This document shows positions 30,983 through 38,322 of a DNA stretch of 53,646 bases, piece by piece. The first letter of the stretch is position 1. Each line of letters begins with the position of its first letter. The position numbers and the translations under genes were made by a program. A model generated the notes under the pieces. The model was not told the DNA's origin and did not search any database. It worked only from the letters and a program-made list of their open reading frames with translations. The stretch is from Oscillospiraceae bacterium (GTDB taxonomy: Bacteria; Bacillota; Clostridia; Oscillospirales; Oscillospiraceae): assembly GCA_009786445.1 (NCBI GenBank), contig WQTE01000003.1, forward strand, positions 1-53,646. Direction: 5' to 3'.

Positions 30983-31429
30983 TTGAGTTTTGGAAGTAAG
31001 TTAAAAGCGGCGAGAGTTAGCGCAGGAATGAAGCAGTCGCAACTCGCACAAATCCTTTCTGTTGAGAACACCACTGTCAGTAATTGGGAAAACGGTACGA
31101 GCAAGCCTCACGTTGAGACATTTTATAGACTGTGCAACATGCTTAGTGTTAGCCCGAACTGGATGCTTGACTGGAATGATTGCGAGTCAAATAACGAGAT
31201 AACAGACAGAGAATACAGCCTAATACAAAAATATCGCCGCCTCGACGACCGAGGGAAGTCTGCCGTTGACAACACTCTTGACTATGAGTATCAAGAAACA
31301 CCGGTTGCCACTTCCGACCACATAGACGTTGACAGTGGGAATTTTCAAGAAGATACGCCAATTCACATGGAATTAACCGCATTTGAAGAGAAAAATGCGG
31401 AAAAACTAAAAAATAAGCATAAAATTTAA
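30983..31429 (+). CDS. XRE-family repressor 2
   Basis: 148 aa starting at TTG (30983-30985), six bases after AGGTGA. The N-terminal 65 residues are a classic XRE helix-turn-helix (K-Q-S-Q-L-A-Q-I-L-S-V-E-N-T-T-V-S-N-W-E-N-G), like many element and phage master regulators. The C-terminal part is acidic without a visible peptidase motif, so it is not an ImmR/ImmA or LexA-type cleavable repressor. It is transcribed toward the HipA-like kinase and recombinase genes and probably controls them. Confidence 0.85.
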   Translation: MSFGSKLKAARVSAGMKQSQLAQILSVENTTVSNWENGTSKPHVETFYRLCNMLSVSPNWMLDWNDCESNNEITDREYSLIQKYRRLDDRGKSAVDNTLDYEYQETPVATSDHIDVDSGNFQEDTPIHMELTAFEEKNAEKLKNKHKI

Positions 31430-31572
31430 GCATTGGGTTGATAATAATTACCTTATTTCACTCTGGTGTGTGGCCTTGAAGTTGAATCAAGACGAATAGA
31501 GAATGCATTATTATTTACACCTAGGCTAATCATCAAGATGGCTTTATATATGTCCAAAATGGTGAGAACCAT

Positions 31573-32514
31573 ATGGTAAAAATGCAACCAAAACCAAAGC
31601 AAAAAACCAGTAGCGAGCTCGAATATACTTACGGATGTATAAGTGAACACATAGGCTGTAAGATAGCTGCTTCATTAGGCGTTGATGCTCAGGAAACAAT
31701 GCTTGGAGTCTATAGAGGCAAAATTTCGGTTGCATGTAAAGACTTTGAAACAGACGGGTTCGTGCTTAAGGAATTTGCACACCTCAAAAACACTATTATA
31801 GATAGCGAAGGTAGCGGTTACGGAACAGAATTATCAGATATTATTGCGACAATACGAAGCCAGAGCCTTCTTTCCGCCGATATGTTAGAGCAGTACTTTT
31901 GGGATATGTTTGTCATTGATGCTTATATAGGTAATTTTGACAGACACAACGGTAATTGGGGATTTCTCATAAACGAAAACTCCGGCGCAGTAAAGATAGC
32001 TCCTATGTACGATTGCGGCTCATCTTTATATCCGAGCATTAATGAAAGCATCATGCAAAATGTTCTTAATAATAATGAAGAGCTTAGAAATAGGATATTT
32101 GTTTTTCCGAACTCTGCAATTAAGAACAATGATATAAAAATTAATTACGAAAGATTTTTAGTAAATACAAATGATGATATGTTGCTTAAAGCTGTTATTA
32201 AGATTGGCGAAAGAATAAATCACGAAACAACGGATAAGATAATAAGCGAAACACCATATATATCAGAAATCCACAAAGCCTTTCTCTCAACAATAACAAA
32301 AGCACGCTATGATTACATTATTTCACCCTCTCTTGAGCGCGCAAAAAATATAGTAAAACTGCCTCACCTAAACTCAAAAGAAAGTTACATTAAAGCCATA
32401 GACAAAGCGGTCGCCGAGGACAAAAACAATGGCAAAAGACCAAAACACAACACACAACATGAGCCGCGACAAAAGATAAGTCCTCACGGTGAGGACACGA
32501 ATAGTGCTTATTAA
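31573..32514 (+). CDS. HipA/CtkA-like protein kinase
   Basis: 313 aa from the ATG at 31573 (GGTGAG six bases upstream). The kinase core has I-G-N-F-D-R-H-N-G-N-W-G-F (catalytic Asp about 122) and Y-D-C-G-S-S (metal-binding Asp about 146), so it could phosphorylate proteins, as HipA-like toxins do. Homologous sequence continues in frame 16 codons further upstream (D-G-F-I-Y-V-Q-N-G-E) but meets TAG at 31522-31524, so about 35 N-terminal residues typical of the family are lost. The last 30 residues are a basic tail holding the palindrome at 32481. No partner antitoxin of HipB type is adjacent except the XRE protein. Confidence 0.75.
   Translation: MVKMQPKPKQKTSSELEYTYGCISEHIGCKIAASLGVDAQETMLGVYRGKISVACKDFETDGFVLKEFAHLKNTIIDSEGSGYGTELSDIIATIRSQSLLSADMLEQYFWDMFVIDAYIGNFDRHNGNWGFLINENSGAVKIAPMYDCGSSLYPSINESIMQNVLNNNEELRNRIFVFPNSAIKNNDIKINYERFLVNTNDDMLLKAVIKIGERINHETTDKIISETPYISEIHKAFLSTITKARYDYIISPSLERAKNIVKLPHLNSKESYIKAIDKAVAEDKNNGKRPKHNTQHEPRQKISPHGEDTNSAY
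32481..32495. promoter_or_regulatory. 15-bp palindrome, site 5 of 5, inside the kinase gene
   Basis: TCCTCAC-G-GTGAGGA near the 3' end of the kinase gene, 60 bases before the recombinase start. It could lie in the promoter region of the recombinase. Confidence 0.65.
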
Positions 32515-32555
32515 CGGACGAAGTAGAATTATTATGAGGAGGCGGTGATTCCATT

Positions 32556-34208
32556 ATGCTTAAAGCTGAAAAAAAACTTAATAATGCAGTAGTTTATGCT
32601 CGCTATTCAAGTCATGGGCAGCAAGAACAAAGCATAGAAGGTCAATTACGCGATTGCTATGCCTACGCAAAGCGCGAAGGGCTTATTGTAGTTGGCGAGT
32701 ATATTGACAGGGCTATTTCTGCAAAAACTGATGCCCGACCAGATTTTAGGCGCATGATTTCAGATGCCTCAAAAAAACAATTCCAATATATTATAGTGTG
32801 GAAACTTGACCGTTTTGCTCGCAATAGATTTGATTCTGCGGTACATAAAGCAGCACTTAAGAAGCACGGAGTTAAAGTAGTGTCGGCGATGGAAAACATT
32901 GCCGATAACCCAGAAGGAGCTTTACTTGAAGGAATATTAGAGTCAATGGCAGAGCATTATAGTGCAAGCCTGTCTGAAAACGTAAAAAGAGGACAACGCG
33001 AAAGTATACGTAAAGGCTCTCACTTGGGGAGTAAGCCACCATACGGGTTTAAATCAGTAAAAGATGGAGATAAAATGCGCCTGGTCGCCGATGATGAAAA
33101 AGCTCCAATAATAAAATATGTGTTTGAACAATATGCAAGCGGTGTGCCTAAAAAGAAAATAATGGAAGAACTAAATTTTCGCGGAATATCTAACTATAAC
33201 GGAAAGCCTTTTACAATTACATCTATGCAAAATGCACTGCGCAACACAAAGTATGTCGGCAGATATATGTTCAACGGAGAAGTAATAGAAGGTGCCTGTG
33301 ATGCAATAGTGAGCGAAGACCTATTTAATGCTGTACAGGAACGTCTCGATGCAGTAAGACATGCTCCTGCTGCACAGAAAGCACGGAAAGAGTATCTGCT
33401 GCAAAACAAAGCGTACTGCGGTCACTGTGGCGTTCGGCTTGTCGGCGATTCCGGGACAAGCAAGTCAGGTAAAGTTCATAATTATTACGCTTGCGGAAAC
33501 CGCAAAAAGCACCATACGTGCGACAAGCAAAACGAAAAAAAGAATTTTTTAGAATGGTACGTTGTAGAGCAAACTGTAAAATATGTACTCACTCCATCCA
33601 ACATTGACCTTATAGCCAAGGGAATAGTAGCAGATTACGATAATGAATTTAATGCTACGCGCATAAAAGGTTTGGAACGTCAAGTCATTAAAATAGATAC
33701 GGAGGTTAATAAGCTTGTTGATCTTCTGGTTGAACTACCAAAAAAAACTGCCTTAAAAACTGCCGATAAAATTGAATTGCTTGAAACCCAAAAAGCCGAC
33801 ATTGAGTTAAATCTTGTCACTCTGCGAATTGCAAGTGAGCACAAGTTCACAACTGAGCAGATAACTGCTTGGCTAAAGTCTTTTTGTGCAGGCGACGAGC
33901 TTGATGAAGAGTATCAACGCCGAATAATCAGCGTATTTATCAATGCGATATTTCTCTATGACAACAAGCTAGTTATATACTACAACGGAATTAAGGGCGG
34001 CAAGCAAGTGTCATATATTAACATGTGTGATGAAGTTGAGGGTCTAACTCTGCCAGACAATGACTCCCCAGCAAATTATGGTGAACACAACAATCTCAAC
34101 CCAGATGGTGTTCGAATATCACATAGCACTCCGCACCAAATGACACCATATGACAACTCTCAAAAACCGGAGTTGTCATATGTGTTTTTGCGTAAATTGC
34201 GTAGATAA
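32556..34208 (+). CDS. Large serine recombinase (site-specific integrase)
   Basis: 550 aa. The N-terminal resolvase domain begins V-V-Y-A-R-Y-S-S (catalytic Ser18) and includes K-L-D-R-F-A-R-N near residue 88. A recombinase domain follows (G-Q-R-E-S-I-R-K-G, then Y-G-F-K-S-V). A zinc ribbon lies around 285-322 (Y-C-G-H-C-G, then C-G-N-R and C-D-K). A coiled-coil region closes it. This enzyme integrates and excises the element between attP and attB without a host factor; excision usually needs a small directionality factor. The stop lies 26 bases before the blaI promoter, placing attR in that gap. Confidence 0.95.
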   Translation: MLKAEKKLNNAVVYARYSSHGQQEQSIEGQLRDCYAYAKREGLIVVGEYIDRAISAKTDARPDFRRMISDASKKQFQYIIVWKLDRFARNRFDSAVHKAALKKHGVKVVSAMENIADNPEGALLEGILESMAEHYSASLSENVKRGQRESIRKGSHLGSKPPYGFKSVKDGDKMRLVADDEKAPIIKYVFEQYASGVPKKKIMEELNFRGISNYNGKPFTITSMQNALRNTKYVGRYMFNGEVIEGACDAIVSEDLFNAVQERLDAVRHAPAAQKARKEYLLQNKAYCGHCGVRLVGDSGTSKSGKVHNYYACGNRKKHHTCDKQNEKKNFLEWYVVEQTVKYVLTPSNIDLIAKGIVADYDNEFNATRIKGLERQVIKIDTEVNKLVDLLVELPKKTALKTADKIELLETQKADIELNLVTLRIASEHKFTTEQITAWLKSFCAGDELDEEYQRRIISVFINAIFLYDNKLVIYYNGIKGGKQVSYINMCDEVEGLTLPDNDSPANYGEHNNLNPDGVRISHSTPHQMTPYDNSQKPELSYVFLRKLRR

Positions 34209-34234
34209 ATAGAAAATTATCTGTCAATTTCGTA

Positions 34235-34266
34235 TTGACATGGGCATTCTAGTTTGATAGAATGCC
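34235..34266 (+). promoter_or_regulatory. Promoter and operator of the blaI-like gene
   Basis: TTGACA (34235-34240), 17-base spacer, TAGAAT (34258-34263). A palindrome GGCATTCTA-N6-TAGAATGCC (34243-34266) covers the spacer and -10 box, so binding would block the polymerase. The core TTCTA-N6-TAGAA recurs twice at 35958-35997. Confidence 0.75.
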
Positions 34267-34311
34267 TATGTTGTCTAATTTCACTTTGTTTTGACTTCTT
34301 GGAGGTGTGCC

Positions 34312-34686
34312 ATGGCAATAAAGTTATTTGATGCCGAGCTCAAGGTTATGGATATTTTGTGGAGAGAAGGTGCAACCACCGCAAAGCGTTTGGCTGAGAT
34401 TCTCGGGGAAACGGTAGGTTGGAGTAAAACAACTACCTATACAGTCATAAAGAAATGTATTGATAAAGATGCTATTGAGCGTAAGGAGCCTAACTTTATC
34501 TGTCACCCACTTGTAACTATTGACGGAGCGAGAGAGTATGAAACGGCTGAGCTAATAAATAAAATGTATTACGGTGCAGCGGACCAGCTTGTGGCATCAA
34601 TATTGGATCAGAGGATTTTATCAAAAGACGAAATTGAGCGGTTGAAGCAAAAGATAACAGACATGGAAAATACAGGTGAGGTGTAG
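34312..34686 (+). CDS. BlaI/MecI-family repressor
   Basis: 124 aa from the ATG at 34312 (GGAGGTG nearby). A winged helix runs from A-E-L-K-V-M-D-I-L-W through G-W-S-K-T-T-T-Y-T-V-I-K, then R-K-E, and a helical dimerization tail follows. This family represses its own operon and target genes and is removed when the partner M56 sensor is activated, classically by beta-lactams. The operator at 34243-34266 fits autoregulation. It is directly followed by the M56 sensor gene, and is probably chromosomal, just beyond the element's right end. Confidence 0.92.
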   Translation: MAIKLFDAELKVMDILWREGATTAKRLAEILGETVGWSKTTTYTVIKKCIDKDAIERKEPNFICHPLVTIDGAREYETAELINKMYYGAADQLVASILDQRILSKDEIERLKQKITDMENTGEV

Positions 34687-34689
34687 CAT

Positions 34690-35871
34690 ATGAGTGTTTT
34701 GCAAATGAGCTTTTCGGCCTCCGTCCTCATACTTGCAGTAATGTTGGTGCGAATGTTGGTGTTTCGCAGGCTACCTAAGAAGTTTCTCATGGTACTTTGG
34801 GGAATTGTGCTTTTGCGCCTTTTGTTTTCATTTTACATACCAATCGGAGATTTAAGCGCAAGTCCGGATTTTTCGGAGTCCTTGCTTGGTTCGTATGGGG
34901 TACACAACCCTATCGGCGTGAACACTACAGTCACTGAATTTGTGCACACATTAAATGCCAGGATATCAAATACTCTGAGCGAAATTGTGCAGCATCCTTT
35001 TCTTATCGCCATATGGTTTTTTGGAGCGGTTGCCCTTGCGTTGGGATTTCTTGTAACGCACTTTCGTCGCCGAAAAGAATATGATGCATCACTTCCTGTG
35101 CAAAACAGCTTTATCAGCAAGTGGCTCAGTGAGCTGGATATAAAAAGAAATATACAAGTCCGGATTTCAGACAGAGTTAACGCTCCGTTAACTTACGGTG
35201 TGTGGAAACCTATAATACTATTGCCGAGAAATACCGACTTAAATGACGAAACAAGACTCATGCACATACTCACACACGAGGTTACGCATATAAAGCACTT
35301 TGATATTTTAATAAAATGGCTACTTGCCTTAGCCCTTTGTGTACATTGGTTTAATCCGCTAGTGTGGGTGATGTATATACTGGCAAACCAAGATATTGAA
35401 TTTTTATGTGACGAGTCAGTTGTGCAGACTTTTGGCATGGATGCTAAGTCAACCTACGCGCTGAATCTGATAGGCCTTGAGGAAAATAAATGCATAAATT
35501 CGCCTTTAGTTGCTAGTTTTGCTAAAAAGCCGCTTGAAAAGCGCATAAACGCAATTATGAATATTAAGAAAGCATCTGTTTTCGGTATTATGCTTGCAGT
35601 TTTACTGATATTAGGCACAGGCGTGGTCATGGCAGCGACTTCTGTATATAGCCGCGTATCACATTATAACGAAATGATTACAATGGATTACGTGTATGAA
35701 AAAGATGACAGCATAACTAATAAACAGTATGATGGCATGGTTGATTTTGTTTATACTAATGAGCCAAATCTTAGCAACATCACAACAACCAGAGTGTTTT
35801 GTTGTGGATATAGCTCATCGAGGGCTAACCACCAAACGAAAAATACCGCGAGGTGTTGCATTAACTGCTAG
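34690..35871 (+). CDS. BlaR1/MecR1-type M56 membrane peptidase, probably truncated
   Basis: 393 aa. Several membrane segments, then the zinc-peptidase motif H-E-V-T-H (about residue 195) and E-F-L-C-D-E (about 237), the M56 family signature. BlaR1-type proteins normally have a C-terminal extracytoplasmic sensor domain. Here the frame ends in a short Cys-, Ser- and Arg-rich tail (C-C-G-Y-S-S-S-R), unlike the rest, which suggests a frameshift or rearrangement that removed the sensor. GGTGAGG precedes the ATG. It would be the partner of the BlaI-like repressor. Confidence 0.8.
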   Translation: MSVLQMSFSASVLILAVMLVRMLVFRRLPKKFLMVLWGIVLLRLLFSFYIPIGDLSASPDFSESLLGSYGVHNPIGVNTTVTEFVHTLNARISNTLSEIVQHPFLIAIWFFGAVALALGFLVTHFRRRKEYDASLPVQNSFISKWLSELDIKRNIQVRISDRVNAPLTYGVWKPIILLPRNTDLNDETRLMHILTHEVTHIKHFDILIKWLLALALCVHWFNPLVWVMYILANQDIEFLCDESVVQTFGMDAKSTYALNLIGLEENKCINSPLVASFAKKPLEKRINAIMNIKKASVFGIMLAVLLILGTGVVMAATSVYSRVSHYNEMITMDYVYEKDDSITNKQYDGMVDFVYTNEPNLSNITTTRVFCCGYSSSRANHQTKNTARCCINC

Positions 35872-35945
35872 GCAGTGCGCTATAAGTTGCAAAAACCACA
35901 AAACATAGTCTATGCGACTTTTAATAAATTTTCGAGAAATAACCC

Positions 35946-35997
35946 TTGACACCTTTGTTCTATTGCGATAGAATGAAGGTGTTCTATTTTATTAGAA
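35946..35997 (+). promoter_or_regulatory. Promoter with two BlaI-type operators, lipoprotein/ABC operon
   Basis: TTGACA (35946-35951), 17-base spacer, TAGAAT (35969-35974), the same architecture as the blaI promoter. Operator 1, TTCTA-N6-TAGAA, is at 35958-35973; operator 2 is at 35982-35997. So the repressor probably controls this operon as well. Bases 35872-35945 show nothing else. Confidence 0.75.
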
Positions 35998-36049
35998 TCA
36001 TATTCGAGGTTAGCATGTACGAGAGTTTTCAAAAGAAAGGGTTCTTAAA

Positions 36050-36481
36050 ATGAAAAGAATTATTGTCGTGTTAATTGCTCTACTCGCCGGTATTTCCGTA
36101 GTAGCTTGCGCTGAGAATGAGCAGACACCGATAGCACCTGAGCTAGATGTTATACATACGGATGAAGTCTATGATATATTTGAAAATGAGTTAGAAGTAA
36201 CTAATGGAGGAGCTTCAATTAATGAAATACTTAGTAACGCCCCTTATTTACTACAAAGCCAAAATGAGATAATTCTTGTGGGATATGTGGTTGATGTCAG
36301 CTCTCAATTTTTCTATATTCAAAATGAAGGCGAGTCAGCCGTTATGAAGGTTGATTTTCGTGGTAGTCAAGCATTTCCACAAATAGGGGATGAAATTATT
36401 ATAAGCGGTCAGCTTAAAAAAGACTGTTGTGACCCAAGGTTATTTATGCTCAGGGCTATGAGCTTTGAAATCGGGAGGTGA
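36050..36481 (+). CDS. Lipoprotein with OB-fold-like domain
   Basis: 143 aa. The signal peptide ends in V-V-A-C, giving a membrane-attached lipoprotein. The mature part has a beta-rich stretch (L-V-G-Y-V-V-D-V, F-Y-I-Q-N, V-K-V-D-F, I-I-I-S-G-Q-L) resembling an OB fold. It is coupled to the ABC permease gene. It may be the exporter's periplasm-facing accessory protein. Regulated by the two operators upstream. Confidence 0.65.
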   Translation: MKRIIVVLIALLAGISVVACAENEQTPIAPELDVIHTDEVYDIFENELEVTNGGASINEILSNAPYLLQSQNEIILVGYVVDVSSQFFYIQNEGESAVMKVDFRGSQAFPQIGDEIIISGQLKKDCCDPRLFMLRAMSFEIGR

Positions 36482-36486
36482 ACTAT

Positions 36487-37653
36487 ATGCGGGTAATATA
36501 CCTTGCAATGAAAAATATGCTACGCCGCAAAAGTCGGTTTGTGTTTACACTTTTAGGTATAACAATCGGCATGGCATCATTTGTCGCTCTGCTTTCGATG
36601 GGTGATAACTTACGTTCTGAAGTGGCTCATCAAGCTGATGCTCTGGGAGCAAACTTAATCGTCATGTCAAGAGTTGATTGCCCTTTTATCAATCTTTCGG
36701 TTTTAACAGGCGACATTTTGCCTGAATCTATCCCGCGGGAAATTGTCAGAAAAATCGCAGAAATAGACGGCATAACCGCTGCAATTCCTTACTTGACACT
36801 TGGAGTATCTATCGAAGAAACTCCCGTAACTCTGGTGGGTGTTTTACCTTATGAAATGAAAATGCACCGAGAATGGGCGGTAAACGCAGGTACATTTTTT
36901 ACAGATGATGCTGAAAGCTCTGTAGTAGTGGGATATCTCACTGCGCAGAGGTTTGAGCTTTCAATCGGCGAAACGCTGACATTTCGTGGACAAGAGTTCC
37001 CTATAACAGCAATTTTAGAAGCCACAGGCAGCAATGATGATATTTCAGTATTCATGCCACTTGACATAGTTCAAAATGTTTTCGGAACGGATGATTATGT
37101 GTCATTTATTGCTGTCACGCTGGATGATGTAGCAAATGCCGAGCGATACATAGCTGCGATTATGGATATTGCCAATTTGTCTGTATCGACAAACGAGGAA
37201 CTTTTATCTTCGGTTTTGCTAATCTTGGGTTCCCTGAATGTGACACTTCAGCTAATCGCAGCAGTCGCCCTGATTGCCGCTGCGTTTGGCATAATAAATA
37301 CTATGATGACTGCAATTTATGAACGCCGCCGCGAAATCGGCATACTTAGAGCAATGGGTAGTAAGCGCGGTACGATTTTTAAGATGTTTATACTGGAGTC
37401 GGGACTATATGGCTTTATTGGCGGAGGTTTAGGGTTCGTAGTTGGCTTTGTAGTTTCGAGGGTCGCCGCTCCGCTCATAGAGCAAAATGAGTTTGTCACT
37501 GTCCTGGGCAGTCCTGATACAGCAGTAGTTTTCTCAACTTCACTACTATTCACTGTTTTAGGGTTGTCGATTTTACTCTCAAGCGTATCCGGATTATATC
37601 CTGCTTGGAGAGCATCTAAGTTAACCCCGATGGAGGCGATTAGAAATGTCTGA
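36487..37653 (+). CDS. ABC transporter permease (MacB/FtsX type)
   Basis: 388 aa from the ATG at 36487, preceded by GGGAGGTG. The N-terminal membrane segment (about 15-40), a large extracytoplasmic MacB-like domain, then three membrane segments in the C-terminal half with the conserved E-R-R-R-E-I-G-I-L-R-A-M-G segment of the FtsX-like domain. It works with the ATPase at 37646 to move peptides, lipids or antibiotics outward or to work on the envelope. It overlaps the ATPase by eight bases. Confidence 0.9.
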   Translation: MRVIYLAMKNMLRRKSRFVFTLLGITIGMASFVALLSMGDNLRSEVAHQADALGANLIVMSRVDCPFINLSVLTGDILPESIPREIVRKIAEIDGITAAIPYLTLGVSIEETPVTLVGVLPYEMKMHREWAVNAGTFFTDDAESSVVVGYLTAQRFELSIGETLTFRGQEFPITAILEATGSNDDISVFMPLDIVQNVFGTDDYVSFIAVTLDDVANAERYIAAIMDIANLSVSTNEELLSSVLLILGSLNVTLQLIAAVALIAAAFGIINTMMTAIYERRREIGILRAMGSKRGTIFKMFILESGLYGFIGGGLGFVVGFVVSRVAAPLIEQNEFVTVLGSPDTAVVFSTSLLFTVLGLSILLSSVSGLYPAWRASKLTPMEAIRNV

Positions 37654-38320
37654 GTGGAGCATACAAACTGAGGGTTTAGAAAAAATTTATGGGAGCAAGA
37701 ACAAAACCCACGCACTGCGAGGAATTGATATAAAAATCCCCAAAGGCTCGTTTAGTTGTATAGTCGGCCCTTCAGGGCACGGAAAAAGTACATTACTACA
37801 GCTTATCGGAGGTTTAGATACACCCACCGCCGGACGAGTAGTGATTGACGGCACTGGCATTTCAAATCTCAGTGACAGCGAACTATCCGAGGTGAGAGCA
37901 GAGAAGATTGGGTTTGTATTTCAATTTTTCAATCTTTTAGAGAACTTGACAGCAATTGAAAATATTGAAACGGCTATGATATTTACAAAAGCGAGCCGCA
38001 AGTCTTCACGTAAACGAGCATTTGAGCTTCTAAACTTGGTTGGGTTATCTGATAAACTCAATTCTAAGCCAGCAGAACTCTCAGGCGGGCAGTTACAGAG
38101 GGTTGCGATAGCGAGAGCACTCGCAAATAATCCCGAAATCTTGCTGATGGACGAGCCAACAGGAAATTTAGATTCAGAAACAGAGCGAGAGGTCATGAAG
38201 TGTATTTCCGATATTCACAAAATGGGGAAAACTATTGTGATTGTAACGCACTCACGCGACATTGCAAGTCAAGCAGAAATTGTTTTTAGCGTGTATGATG
38301 GACGATTAGTTGATGCATAA
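37646..38320 (+). CDS. ABC transporter ATPase (MacB/LolD type)
   Basis: 224 aa. Walker A G-P-S-G-H-G-K-S-T (about 40-48), signature L-S-G-G-Q (about 144-148) and Walker B L-L-M-D-E-P-T-G-N-L-D (about 166-176) are intact. The start overlaps the permease end. It gives ATP-driven force to the FtsX-type permease. The gene ends two bases before the opposing MATE gene. Confidence 0.93.
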   Translation: MSEWSIQTEGLEKIYGSKNKTHALRGIDIKIPKGSFSCIVGPSGHGKSTLLQLIGGLDTPTAGRVVIDGTGISNLSDSELSEVRAEKIGFVFQFFNLLENLTAIENIETAMIFTKASRKSSRKRAFELLNLVGLSDKLNSKPAELSGGQLQRVAIARALANNPEILLMDEPTGNLDSETEREVMKCISDIHKMGKTIVIVTHSRDIASQAEIVFSVYDGRLVDA

Positions 38321-38322
38321 AT

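Larger units (their letters stand above)
161..34230. mobile_element. Integrated mobilizable element with replication and partition modules
   Basis: About 34 kb containing a large serine recombinase, relaxase, MobC-like protein, ParA/ParB, RepA_N-like initiators with iterons and two DNA methyltransferases. It is more AT-rich than the chromosome to its right, most obviously between 12.5 and 17.1 kb, and nearly all genes run on the minus strand. The right end must lie between the recombinase stop (34208) and the -35 box of the blaI-like gene (34235). The left end is less certain: the lipoprotein gene at 1-90 is chromosomal in style and the first element palindrome is at 345, so the junction is probably near 100-160. 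No coupling protein or type IV secretion gene was recognised, so transfer would need a helper. Exact attachment cores cannot be read because serine recombinases share only a few bases between the sites. Confidence 0.85.

Noticed and set aside
10155-34208. Type IV secretion genes hidden among the unknown membrane proteins
   Set aside because: No protein is long enough or carries Walker motifs expected for VirB4 or VirD4; the remaining membrane proteins are too small.
370-34240. 9-bp direct repeat GTATTGACA at 370-378 and 34232-34240 as attachment core
   Set aside because: A 9-base match between two stretches of this size is not improbable by chance. If real, structured copy A and palindrome 1 would lie outside the element, although their partners are all inside. 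It overlaps a -35 box at the right side, which favours coincidence.
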